From Planctomycetota bacterium (lineage in GTDB: Bacteria; Planctomycetota; Phycisphaerae; UBA1845): DNA of 64,000 nucleotides. Shown in pieces: positions 1 to 8,553 of this stretch (its first letter is position 1; every line of letters begins with the position of its first letter). The DNA lies in the NCBI GenBank assembly GCA_016200265.1, contig JACQFE010000011.1, positions 1 through 64,000 of the forward strand. The letters are read 5' to 3'. Both the position numbers and the translations under genes were made by a program. Under the pieces are notes generated by a model, which was not told where the DNA came from, searched no databases, and worked only from the letters and a program-made list of their open reading frames with translations.

Positions 1-1
1 C

Positions 2-1573
2 AACACGTTGACCCGCAAAAAGGAGCCATTTGAGCCGGTCAAGTCCGGCCAAGTCGGCATTTATCTTTGTGGGCCTACGGTCTACAAACCCAGTCACATC
101 GGCCACGCCGTCGGGCCGATCATTTTCGACGCGATCAAGCGCTATCTCGTTTTTCGCGGATTCAAAGTCACGTGGGTCGTGAACATCACCGACGTGGACG
201 ACAAGCTCATCATCGAAGCGGCTAAACAGGGCATTACGACGCAGGCGCTCGCGGAGCGCGTTACGGCTGACTACCTCGCGGCGATGAAGAAGCTCCATGT
301 GACGGGCATCGATCTCATGCCGAAGGCGTCCGATCACATCGGCGACATCGTAGACATTATTCAAAGACTTATCGACAAAGGCTGCGCCTACGCTTCAGGC
401 GGCGACGTGTATTTCGATGTGGCCAAGGATGCTGATTACGGCAAGCTGTCCAATCGTCGTGTCGAAGAGCAGGAGGGTCAGCGCGATCTGCAAAGCGGCG
501 ATAAGCGAAATGCCGGCGATTTCGCCTTATGGAAGGCTGCGAAAGCGGAGGAGCCCGACGAGGTCAAATACGATTCACCGTGGGGCAAGGGTCGCCCCGG
601 CTGGCACATCGAGTGCTCCGCAATGGCGTCGCGATATCTCGGCGAGACCTTCGATATCCACGGCGGCGGAATGGACCTCATTTTTCCGCACCACGAAAAT
701 GAGATCGCTCAATCCGAATCCGCGAATGACAAACCGTTCGCGAAATACTGGCTGCACAATGGACTGACCCGCGTCAACACCAAGAAAGTGTCAAAGTCTG
801 ACACCAGTCCGGAGATGGTCGCGGCGCTCGCGAAAATGACGCTGCACAATCTGCTCGCGGCTCAGTCCGGCGAATTGATCCGCTTTTTTGTGCTCAGCAC
901 GCACTACCGCCGCCCGATCGAATTCTCCGATGAGGAGATCGAAAGCAAGAAAAAGGGCCTCGACACGTTCTATCGCCTGTTCGAACGTATCGAGCGTGTC
1001 TGCGGCCAATCGGCATACGCGGCTGCCTCAGGCTTCCCTCCTCTACGAGGGGGGACACAGGGGGGTGCGGAGTCTGCGAGCCGTGACCGTGAGGGAGCGG
1101 GTCTCCCCCCTTTCCAAGGGGGGATAACGGGGGGTACGTCGTTACTTGCCTCCGCGTGTGGCGAATACGCGTCGATGTTCACCCAGGCCATGGACGAAGA
1201 CTTCAACACCGCCGGGGCGATCGCGGCCTTGTTCGAATTCGCGACGGCCACCAACCGCTTCATCGAAGAATCAGGACTCGATGGTGGCACGGCGAAGGCA
1301 GCATCCGGCACAAGTAAACAGGATGCGATCACGGCTACAGGTCAGCTAATCGCCCTCGGACGCTTGATCGGTCTTTTCATCCAGCCGCCGCAAAAACCGT
1401 CGGCTGCTGATGACGGCACGGCCGGCAAGGCCATGAGCGTGCTCATCAAGATTCGCCAGCACCTTCGCAAGAAAAAGGATTTTGAGACGGCCGATCTCAT
1501 TCGCACGCTTCTCACGGAACAGAGAATCACCCTCGAAGATCGCGCGGATGGTACGACCTGGCGGGCGGATTAG
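2..1573 (+). CDS. cysS: Cysteinyl-tRNA synthetase, 5' end outside window
   Basis: Charges tRNA-Cys with cysteine in the cytoplasm (class I synthetase). The frame is open from base 2, and the residues before the first TTG continue the family's usual N-terminus, so the true start lies upstream of the window. The HIGH motif is seen as SHIGHA, the KMSKS loop as KKVSKSD, and the zinc-site elements as LCGPTVY, IECSAM and FPHHENEIAQSE. The C-terminal helical domain ends in a normal KDFETADLIR-type segment. Unusual: bases about 1030-1140 encode a Gly/Pro-rich insert made of two copies of a palindromic repeat (see separate entry). It sits between the catalytic core and the anticodon-binding helices and keeps the frame open. 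The identification is secure. Confidence 0.96.
   Translation, partial: NTLTRKKEPFEPVKSGQVGIYLCGPTVYKPSHIGHAVGPIIFDAIKRYLVFRGFKVTWVVNITDVDDKLIIEAAKQGITTQALAERVTADYLAAMKKLHVTGIDLMPKASDHIGDIVDIIQRLIDKGCAYASGGDVYFDVAKDADYGKLSNRRVEEQEGQRDLQSGDKRNAGDFALWKAAKAEEPDEVKYDSPWGKGRPGWHIECSAMASRYLGETFDIHGGGMDLIFPHHENEIAQSESANDKPFAKYWLHNGLTRVNTKKVSKSDTSPEMVAALAKMTLHNLLAAQSGELIRFFVLSTHYRRPIEFSDEEIESKKKGLDTFYRLFERIERVCGQSAYAAASGFPPLRGGTQGGAESASRDREGAGLPPFQGGITGGTSLLASACGEYASMFTQAMDEDFNTAGAIAALFEFATATNRFIEESGLDGGTAKAASGTSKQDAITATGQLIALGRLIGLFIQPPQKPSAADDGTAGKAMSVLIKIRQHLRKKKDFETADLIRTLLTEQRITLEDRADGTTWRAD
1036..1135. repeat. Two palindromic C-tract/G-tract repeats inside cysS
   Basis: Two copies (1036-1066 and 1103-1135) of a repeat with the pattern CCCCCTT-n-AAGGGGGG followed by a second GGGGGG run about 8 bases later. 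Related copies lie at 7440, 11258 and 40729. Both copies here are read through in frame as PPLRGGTQGG and PPFQGGITGG. Confidence 0.8.
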
Positions 1574-1596
1574 GCAAGTGGTCCCACGATTTTTCT

Positions 1597-1647
1597 GAGC
1601 CGTGGCATTTATGCTACGGGTAACCCGCCCCGTAAACGGGACGGCTC
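1597..1647. repeat. Nested inverted repeat between cysS and glyS
   Basis: GAGCCGT (1597-1603) pairs with ACGGCTC (1641-1647), enclosing a smaller hairpin CCCGT-AA-ACGGG (1629-1640). There is no T-run after it, so it looks more like a dispersed palindromic repeat than an intrinsic terminator. The inner part resembles the third hairpin of the composite repeats at 36568 and 39186. Confidence 0.5.
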
Positions 1648-1669
1648 AGGTTAACGAAACGGAGACTCT

Positions 1670-3316
1670 ATGTCGCAGTCCACGGACGTGATGGAAAAAA
1701 TAGTGGCCCTTTGTCGGCGGCGCGGATTCATTTTCGGCAGCAGCGAGATTTATGGCGGCATCGGCGGCTTTTGGGATTACGGCCCGCTGGGCTGCGAGCT
1801 GAAGCGCAACATCAAGGAGGCCTGGTGGAGCGACATGGTCCGCAATCCGCCGATCGGCCCCAAGGGCGTCGAGTTTCAAATGGTCGGCGTGGACTGCTCG
1901 ATCATCATGAACCCGAAAGTGTGGGAAGCGAGCGGGCACGTCGGTGGATTCAGCGATCCGATGCGAGACTGCAAAGAATGCAAACTGCGGTATCGCAGCG
2001 ACTACCTGATTAAGATTTTCCTGGTGCAAGTAGATGAGATTCCGAAGGAATCCACGATCCATTCTGCGCTTGACAAGATCGCAGGGAAAACCGCGGCTGT
2101 TAGTTTGTTAGTTGATGCGGCTCCCGGAACATCAGCGGCAGACCACGGCCCAGCTATAAAACGCGCAATGGGGGCTAGGAAGGTGCAGATCGTCACCATC
2201 CCGCAATCAGATATGCCGCCCTTTTCTCTGATATATTGGATCATTGACGGAAAAAACTATTTCATGCCATCGCAGTATGTTGGCACGAGTATGAAGGACA
2301 TGCTCAATTGTCCCAATTGCGGCGGTGAATTGACAGACCCGCGTGCGTTCAATCTGATGTTTCAAACTTACGTTGGCGCGCTTCAAGAGGCATCGAATAT
2401 TGCTTATCTTCGTCCCGAAACCGCGCAAGGCATCTTCGCCAATTTCAAGAACGTGATGGATTCGTCGCGAGTGAAGATTCCCTTCGGCATTGCTCAGATG
2501 GGCAAGGCCTTTCGCAACGAGATCAATCCGCGAAATTACACCTTCCGCTCGCGGGAATTCGAGCAGATGGAGATCGAGTTCTTCTGCAAGGGCGACGAAT
2601 TTTGCAAGGCCGGTGAGGTCACGCCGATCGAGTGGTGGGAGTTTTGGCGCGACGTGCGGATCAACTGGTACAAGAGCCTGGGGCTAAAGAGCGAGCATCT
2701 TCGCCCGCGAAATCAGACCAAGGAAGAGCTGGCCCACTACAGCAAGGCCTGCACGGACATCGAATATCTGTTTCCGTTTTCGGATGAGCCGCAGGAGCTG
2801 GAGGGCGTGGCCCATCGCGGCACGTTCGATCTCACGCAACATCAGACGCACAGCGGCAAGGACATGACGTACTTCGATGATGAGACGCGCGAGCGGTTCA
2901 CGCCCACGGTGATCGAGCCGTCAGCCGGTGCGGATCGGTTCACGCTGGCCGTGATCTGCGAGGCGTATTCGTATGATGAATCGCGGGCGTCGCCGGAGTT
3001 CATGCGCTTTCATCCGCGATTGGCCCCGATCAAGGCGGCCGTGTTTCCGCTCGTCGCGAAGGACGGCCTGCCGGAAATCGCCGAGCCGATCTATCGCGAG
3101 ATCAAGAAGCACTTCCCGGCCCAGTACGACGCCAAGCAATCGATCGGCAAGCGCTACGCCCGCATGGACGAGGCCGGTACGCCGTTTTGCTTCACCATCG
3201 ACGGCCAATCGAAAGAGGATAGCACGGTGACGGTTCGCAATCGCGACGACGCCTCGCAGATTCGGATCGACAAGTCGCGGTGTTTGGAATACCTGCGTGA
3301 GCAATTGCGGCTGTAG
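1670..3316 (+). CDS. glyS: Glycyl-tRNA synthetase, dimeric class II type
   Basis: Charges tRNA-Gly. The 548-residue single-chain form carries the expected elements: GGFWDYGPLGCELKRN near the N-terminus, CKEC and CPNC cysteine pairs, LRPETAQGIFANFKN, motif 2 as GKAFRNEINPRN followed by FRSREFEQME, motif 3 region EPSAGADRFTLAV, and a C-terminal anticodon-binding domain with IGKRYARMDEAGTPF. The segment between the CKEC and CPNC pairs (residues about 105-215) is longer than in short family members and its DNA looks less GC-rich than the flanks. The start ATG at 1670 follows a purine-rich stretch and lies about 100 bases after cysS. A small zinc-ribbon membrane gene follows 12 bases downstream. 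Confidence 0.95.
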   Translation: MSQSTDVMEKIVALCRRRGFIFGSSEIYGGIGGFWDYGPLGCELKRNIKEAWWSDMVRNPPIGPKGVEFQMVGVDCSIIMNPKVWEASGHVGGFSDPMRDCKECKLRYRSDYLIKIFLVQVDEIPKESTIHSALDKIAGKTAAVSLLVDAAPGTSAADHGPAIKRAMGARKVQIVTIPQSDMPPFSLIYWIIDGKNYFMPSQYVGTSMKDMLNCPNCGGELTDPRAFNLMFQTYVGALQEASNIAYLRPETAQGIFANFKNVMDSSRVKIPFGIAQMGKAFRNEINPRNYTFRSREFEQMEIEFFCKGDEFCKAGEVTPIEWWEFWRDVRINWYKSLGLKSEHLRPRNQTKEELAHYSKACTDIEYLFPFSDEPQELEGVAHRGTFDLTQHQTHSGKDMTYFDDETRERFTPTVIEPSAGADRFTLAVICEAYSYDESRASPEFMRFHPRLAPIKAAVFPLVAKDGLPEIAEPIYREIKKHFPAQYDAKQSIGKRYARMDEAGTPFCFTIDGQSKEDSTVTVRNRDDASQIRIDKSRCLEYLREQLRL

Positions 3317-3327
3317 GTAATTATGTC

Positions 3328-3825
3328 ATGCGTTGGCGCACGCAAACTGATCTTCGCAGGCTGGCCAAACGGCAACGGGGCATCATTTGGCTTATAGCAG
3401 CGTCGATCTTGGCCCAAGCAATAGTTTTTTCTATTCCAGCAACTCAGACGCCGTCAATCACGTTGATGCTGGCGTATTTCCAAACGCTGGTGAGCATCCT
3501 TATCGGTGTTGGGGTCATTCGTGCGTTGATCGCGCAAGGAAACAACATCATTGCCATCGCGCTGTGCAGCCTTCTCGCCTTCGCGCCAAGCGGAAACATC
3601 CTACTCTTGATAATGGTAAGCATCAGCGTCACCGGAACACTGCGTCAAGCCGGGATTCGAGTCGGATTCATGGGTGCGAAGGATGATGAGGTTCTTCGGG
3701 CGCTGAATCCGATGCTTTGTCGCGGTTGTGGATACGATCTAACGGGAAACGTGAGCGGTCGGTGTCCCGAATGCGGACGCGACGTGCCACCGATGGCTTC
3801 GATGATCGAGGCTACACCGTTGTGA
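3328..3825 (+). CDS. Small membrane protein with C-terminal zinc ribbon
   Basis: Not a named family. The 165-residue protein has about three hydrophobic segments (IIWLIAASILAQAIVF, LVSILIGVGVIRALIA and the stretch around residues 72-105) and a C-terminal CRGCGYDLTGN...CPECG zinc ribbon, presumably cytoplasmic. The same CGY-L-G-CPECG signature appears in the unrelated membrane protein at 11802-12848. It starts 12 bases after glyS, so it is likely cotranscribed, and its 3' end overlaps the convergent signalling gene by 14 bases. Function unknown. Confidence 0.7.
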   Translation: MRWRTQTDLRRLAKRQRGIIWLIAASILAQAIVFSIPATQTPSITLMLAYFQTLVSILIGVGVIRALIAQGNNIIAIALCSLLAFAPSGNILLLIMVSISVTGTLRQAGIRVGFMGAKDDEVLRALNPMLCRGCGYDLTGNVSGRCPECGRDVPPMASMIEATPL

Positions 3826-5506
3826 CTGTTTTCAGAGCCGTGCGGATTTCAGTGAGCAGTTGATCGACTTTGAAAGGTTTGAAAAGGACGGCGGAGAGAC
3901 CTTCGCGGCGGGCGCGGATGATCGAATGATTCGGATCGTAGCCAAAACCCGTGGTGAGGATGACCGGGGTCGCCGGATTGACCTGCTTGGCCGCGGCGAA
4001 GACTTCATAGCCGCTCTTTAGCGGCATCTTGATATCGCTGAGCACCAGATCGAATGACGGCGTGGTGCGAATCAATTCGATGGCGGCCTCACCGTCGGAA
4101 ACCGCACTTACCTCAACACCGTAGCCAGTAAGCACGTCGCGCACCGTTTCGCGAATGATTTCTTCGTCATCGGCTAGCAGGATTCGCCGGCCGTCGAGAA
4201 CGGGATCGCCTCGTTTCGACGGTGTCGAACGGGCGGAAATCACGCCGGGACGCTCGCTGGCCATCTCTTGTGCGCTTTCTCGAATTTTCTGCACATGATC
4301 CGAGACCGCCCGCAGTCGATGCCGCAAGTCGTCATGGCCGATGTAGTCCTCGACCAGACTTTCGATTTCCGTCGAAATGTCGTTGAGCGAGCCGGTGATC
4401 TCTCCCATCATTCCTTTGGCGACGCGACAGGTCGTGGTTTGTCGTTCATTGGCGAGAAGTTGAAGGAAGTGAAGGGCGAGGGCGACGTAGCGGCAGAAAA
4501 TTTCGGCGAATTGCCGATCGTCTTCGTTAAACGCCGCGAGCGTCGTGCTTTCAAAATTGGCCACGCCGATGACTCGATCGTGCAGAAACATCGGCACGGT
4601 GAGCGACGACTTCGCTCCATCGACGCCCTTCAAATAGCGGGCGTCGCGCATGACGTCAGGACAGATGTAGCTGCGCCCCTTCACGGCAACATACCCGCTA
4701 ATTCCGTTGCGATCCGCCTCCGCGCGAACATCCAGTTCGGCGCAATCCGTGTGCGCGCTTGCCAGAACGACCTCGAGTTTGTTGGTCGCCCGGTCGAGCA
4801 CGCGAATCTCGAAATGATCAAAATTCAGCAAATCTCTCGTGAATCGAAGCAATTTTTGCTCAATGAGCGAGAGTCGTTCCTGGGGATCGAGGCGGGAGAA
4901 TTGTTCGGCGTCGAGGCTTAGGAGCTCTCGACCGGCTTGATCAATCGCTTCGAGTTTGTCCTGCATCCGTCCGGTAAATGTCATATCACGAAGGACGAGA
5001 GCCACATGACTAGCGCTGCCGTCGCCACGTGCGATCGGAGTGGCCGTCGCATCGAAATGAAGATCGCCGCTCAGCCGAAAATGCGCGTGGCGGACTCGGG
5101 CCTTTTTTGCACTCGATTCATCGTCAATTTCGCAGCCCGCTCCCTTGGCCGTCTCGATACAAAAATCAGAGGCCCGCGTTCGGGCCTCCAGGGGTAGTTT
5201 CTGAAATTGTTCGTTCGACCATTCAATTTGGCCGAACCGATCCGTCACGCATCCCGGCGAATCCATGGCCAGCAGGATCGCGGATGTCTGTTCGATGGAC
5301 GGTTCGCCGGATTTCGGGAGCAGCGAACTCGACGGAAGGATAACGAGATCAATCGCCCGATGTCGAACGAGATTCAGCGCTTCATCGACGCTGTGGACAT
5401 GTTCGGCCCGCGCGTTGACATCGAGCCATTGCACGAGTTCGTCAGTGTGTGGGCTCTCGCCGACTACAACGACAGACAAGAGCGGTGTTCGACTTTTCGT
5501 CGTCAT
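3812..5506 (-). CDS. PAS/GAF signalling protein with C-terminal receiver domain
   Basis: Cytoplasmic signal-transduction protein. Order: a degenerate receiver-like N-terminus (SVVVVGESPHTDEL..., no clear phospho-acceptor), a PAS-like segment (residues about 70-165 of the longest frame), a GAF domain (about 200-350, with GISGYVAVKGRSYICPDV and SLTVPMFLHDRVIGVANFES), a helical linker, and a C-terminal CheY-type receiver (ILLADDEEIIRETV, phospho-acceptor Asp in LVLSDIKMPLKSGYE, switch Lys in VLFKPF). There is no histidine-kinase ATPase domain, so it is a sensor-receiver that must work with a separate kinase or output. ATG 5506 is preferred over an in-frame TTG at 5557, but neither has a strong ribosome-binding site. 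Confidence 0.8.
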   Translation of the reverse strand: MTTKSRTPLLSVVVVGESPHTDELVQWLDVNARAEHVHSVDEALNLVRHRAIDLVILPSSSLLPKSGEPSIEQTSAILLAMDSPGCVTDRFGQIEWSNEQFQKLPLEARTRASDFCIETAKGAGCEIDDESSAKKARVRHAHFRLSGDLHFDATATPIARGDGSASHVALVLRDMTFTGRMQDKLEAIDQAGRELLSLDAEQFSRLDPQERLSLIEQKLLRFTRDLLNFDHFEIRVLDRATNKLEVVLASAHTDCAELDVRAEADRNGISGYVAVKGRSYICPDVMRDARYLKGVDGAKSSLTVPMFLHDRVIGVANFESTTLAAFNEDDRQFAEIFCRYVALALHFLQLLANERQTTTCRVAKGMMGEITGSLNDISTEIESLVEDYIGHDDLRHRLRAVSDHVQKIRESAQEMASERPGVISARSTPSKRGDPVLDGRRILLADDEEIIRETVRDVLTGYGVEVSAVSDGEAAIELIRTTPSFDLVLSDIKMPLKSGYEVFAAAKQVNPATPVILTTGFGYDPNHSIIRARREGLSAVLFKPFKVDQLLTEIRTALKTVTTV

Positions 5507-5680
5507 GTGCACTTCGCACCCGCATTCGCCCCCTCGTCGAATTCTAGGCACAAGCAAGAGGGCATGTTTGGCCTATCGGCTCGAAAGGAGCTAATTTAGC
5601 ATCTCCGGGGGAAAATCGGAAGGGGATTTGATGAAAAAGCCACAAATCGGCTTGGCGCCACGAATATGCGTGACTCACGT

Positions 5681-6442
5681 TCAGCGGTTTGAAATGACCG
5701 GATCTCGCGTGGTGTGCGTCGGACGGGCTTGTGGGAAGGCGGAACTTTCGGACATTGTTTCACTGTCTTTTCGGCTCCCTGGACCCCATACCCGCGTCTC
5801 GTTACCGGCCAATATGCGTCGAATATTGGCCCGATGTCGTACGACGACCATCACCGCTGCGAGCAAAGCAAACGCGAGCATCGGCCAACGCTGCGCCAAT
5901 GATCGCCCATTGGACGGGCCCAATATGAAACAAAAAACAGGAAAAAGGATCGCCGCGCAAAGCGATCCGACAGAACTCATTCTCGTCGCGGCAAGACCGG
6001 CACACCAGACGAAAAATGAGGCGATCGCCGGCGCAGTGAGATCAGGATAAATACCCAAGGCCGCTCCCATCGAAGTGGACACACCCTTGCCGCCGCGAAA
6101 CCCCAGATACATCGGATAGTTGTGGCCCAACACGCAGGCGATGCCCGTGAGCAACCAGCATACATCTCGCCACGTCGCGAATTCGCCTGATGGAACGACT
6201 TCTTTCAGAAGGTGGCCGGCAATGAGCGTGGGGATCAGGCCCTTGAGCATGTCCAGCAGGAACACCACGACGAACCATTGCCGACCGAGAAGCCGACCGA
6301 CGTTCATGGCGCCGAGATTGCCGCTGCCGACTTTGCGGATGTCCACGCCCTTCAATTTTCCAACGAACAGCGCGAACGGGATGCCCCCGCAGAGATAGCC
6401 CGCGAGCCAGCATCCAATGGCCGTCGAAAGAAGGCTTAGCAT
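5681..6442 (-). CDS. plsY: Acyl-phosphate glycerol-3-phosphate acyltransferase
   Basis: Inner-membrane enzyme that transfers the acyl group from acyl-phosphate to glycerol-3-phosphate, the first step of phospholipid synthesis with PlsX. The three family loops are present: SGNLGAMNVGR, FRGGKGVSTSMGA and RHRANIRRILAGNE. Multiple membrane segments occur as expected. ATG 6442 is preferred because it is preceded by GAGGTG, and the extra upstream codons look non-homologous. The last 30 or so residues (polar, after RVWGPGS) extend beyond the usual family end. Minus strand, with no clear operon partner. Confidence 0.92.
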   Translation of the reverse strand: MLSLLSTAIGCWLAGYLCGGIPFALFVGKLKGVDIRKVGSGNLGAMNVGRLLGRQWFVVVFLLDMLKGLIPTLIAGHLLKEVVPSGEFATWRDVCWLLTGIACVLGHNYPMYLGFRGGKGVSTSMGAALGIYPDLTAPAIASFFVWCAGLAATRMSSVGSLCAAILFPVFCFILGPSNGRSLAQRWPMLAFALLAAVMVVVRHRANIRRILAGNETRVWGPGSRKDSETMSESSAFPQARPTHTTRDPVISNR

Positions 6443-6620
6443 CTCGCACCTCTGGTTCTCTTTTTGAGGTTCGGCAAGTGCCAGAGGCACGAAAGGCAAT
6501 AGCCCGGCACGTGAGTGCCGGCGTTGCGTCGATTGACAACAAAGAAGTCCCGCAGGGACGGAAAAACTCTGTCGTGCCCGCCGGCGCTAATCGAATTAGT
6601 TAACAAGGAAACGGCTTTCT

Positions 6621-7949
6621 TCATGATTTCGAAATTCGGGATGGATGGTCCATCAATTCCGCATACAGTTCGAGCATTTGTTCCGTATGTCGGGCCATGC
6701 TTACTTTCTCGCGCACCTCGCGAGCCGCCTCCCCGACCGATTTTCGCAAATTTGCATCCGCGAGCATTTCGACAGTACTCGCCAGCATGTCCGCATTCGA
6801 CGGATCGTCAAGAATGAATCCGTTCTTGCCGTTCTCGATCATTTCGCTCGCCCCGTCCCACGGAGTCGTCACCGCCGGCACGCCCGACGCCATGGCCTCA
6901 AGCACGACCCGACTGCACGGATCATAATAGGTCGGGTGCACGAGTACATCGGCGGCGTGATAAAATTGCTGGATTCGATTCGTCGAGCCCACGAATGTCA
7001 GTACGCTCTGGATTCCGAGCTGTTCGGCCAGTCGATGCCAGCGAGCGGTCTCGCCCCGGCCGATGAGCAATGATCGCACGGGTCGATGCAAACCCGGCTC
7101 TTTCCCGGTTCCCGCAACCTCTCGGTGCTTGAGAATCGAAAGCGCCCGCATCCATGTCTGCACGCCCTTGAGGCGGAAGTTGTGCGCCACCTGAAGCACG
7201 AGCAACTCTCTATCCTCAATTCCATATTCCTGGCGAACGCGAGCTCGATTCTCCGCCCGCTGTTCTGCCGTCGAATCATCCGCATTCACGCCGTTGTAAA
7301 TCAGTCGAATGCGGTCGTCCGGCAGTCGATAATGCTCCTTCAATTGCCGCGCGACGTATTTGGAGATCGCGACAACGATGGGGCGATCGAACGCCGTGCT
7401 CGGGGATTCTTGGATTTCCTGTGACCGAGTTGGCATTGCCTCCCCCCTTGCCAAGGGGGGACCGTGGGGGGTAAATCTCGTCGTGCCGGGGCTCGACTCA
7501 ACACCGCTGACGTGCGCGAACAACTCCCGCTCCTGCGCCAGCATGAACTGCTGTCGAAAATTCAACCGCCCCGTGAATCGCTTGATTTTTCGCGCGAACT
7601 CGTACTCGCGCAGTGCGACATTGCGTGCGATCGTTTCGGCTACTGTGCCGCCGCGAGGCTGGTAGATATCCGCCGACGGACACGGCGTGATGGCGTGGAC
7701 GATGTCGAACGAGTTTTCGTGGAGCTTTTCTTCCACCTGCCGAACGAATGAGCCGCTGCCCAGCGCCCGCCCCAGTCGCGACGTATTGATCGAATGAACC
7801 TGCAACCCCGGCGCCGACGCGGGCCGGCTTCGCGTGAACAGATGAACCTCGACTCCGCGATCCATCAAATGATGCAGGAACTGAAGCGTGGACGTCTCCG
7901 CCCCTCCGCGCCACGCATCCATCCATTCAGATACAAGAGCGATTTTCAA
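6621..7949 (-). CDS. GT4-family glycosyltransferase (WaaG-like)
   Basis: GT-B fold glycosyltransferase, probably adding a sugar to LPS core or lipid A. The N-terminus MKIALVSEWMDAWRGGAE is typical. The C-terminal donor-binding half has VAISKYVARQLKEHY, IYNGVN, and the E-x7-E region DPCSRVVLEAMASGVPAV. The proposed start is TTG 7949; no ATG is available near it. The neighbouring WaaP-like kinase and heptosyltransferase support an LPS-core role. Odd: residues about 149-180 (TRFTPHGPPLARGEAMPT region) are encoded by a palindromic repeat inserted in frame between the two Rossmann lobes. The acceptor sugar cannot be read from the sequence. Confidence 0.85.
   Translation of the reverse strand: MKIALVSEWMDAWRGGAETSTLQFLHHLMDRGVEVHLFTRSRPASAPGLQVHSINTSRLGRALGSGSFVRQVEEKLHENSFDIVHAITPCPSADIYQPRGGTVAETIARNVALREYEFARKIKRFTGRLNFRQQFMLAQERELFAHVSGVESSPGTTRFTPHGPPLARGEAMPTRSQEIQESPSTAFDRPIVVAISKYVARQLKEHYRLPDDRIRLIYNGVNADDSTAEQRAENRARVRQEYGIEDRELLVLQVAHNFRLKGVQTWMRALSILKHREVAGTGKEPGLHRPVRSLLIGRGETARWHRLAEQLGIQSVLTFVGSTNRIQQFYHAADVLVHPTYYDPCSRVVLEAMASGVPAVTTPWDGASEMIENGKNGFILDDPSNADMLASTVEMLADANLRKSVGEAAREVREKVSMARHTEQMLELYAELMDHPSRISKS
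7440..7472. repeat. Palindromic repeat inside the GT4 gene
   Basis: Same family as in cysS: CTCCCCCCTTGCCAAGGGGG followed by a second G-run. It is read in frame on the minus strand as TPHGPPLARGEA, in the opposite orientation to the cysS copies. Confidence 0.8.
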
Positions 7950-8027
7950 ATGGTGCCTACAGAATTTCGTGACCTACATGCACTAGACGGTTGACCAAGC
8001 AGATGTAAGGGGATGTTGCAATCGGCT

Positions 8028-8495
8028 TCATGAATGTGCGCTCACCGATGTTGTTGAGCAAATCTCCAACACGTGCCAAACCAAATAAAAAAGCGTGCCA
8101 ACCACCAAGAAACGGAACTGCCAGATTGCCCATAGTTGGGCCCGATCGTTTTTGTCTACAACCAGCCGATCAAGTTCATCCAAACAGACAACGATCTTGT
8201 TTGGGTCGCTTCCCGCGATAGGATGGATGCCACCCTCGACACACAAACGGTCATGGTTCAAATGGAGAAGTGCTAGAATCCAATTTTGGCGGCGGCACCC
8301 GGCAAAAAAGCTTGACCCACACGATGCAACGGCACCACCAAGCGGAAGCAGACTTGCGCTTATACAATGATTTTTCGTATCATGCACAGCGAGTGCAATG
8401 GCCGATGCGGCTACGGCCATCAGCCAATAATCGTACTTCTCCTGCACCGAGTTGAGGCGGTTGAAGACCTGGGAACGAAGCTCTGTGTTATCCAT
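8028..8495 (-). CDS. Hypothetical membrane protein
   Basis: 155 residues, not recognised. An N-terminal polar helix (RSQVFNRLNSVQEKYDYWLM) leads into a hydrophobic segment, a second short hydrophobic stretch follows around residues 45-65, and a strong one lies near the C-terminus (FLVVGTLFYLVWHVLEI). It stands alone on the minus strand between the glycosyltransferase and the exonuclease gene. Function unknown. Confidence 0.5.
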   Translation of the reverse strand: MDNTELRSQVFNRLNSVQEKYDYWLMAVAASAIALAVHDTKNHCISASLLPLGGAVASCGSSFFAGCRRQNWILALLHLNHDRLCVEGGIHPIAGSDPNKIVVCLDELDRLVVDKNDRAQLWAIWQFRFLVVGTLFYLVWHVLEICSTTSVSAHS

Positions 8496-8553
8496 TTCAG
8501 TACAATGCTCTCTTGGACTAGCTTGTGCGGATGCGCGTAAATCGGGCAGCGCA

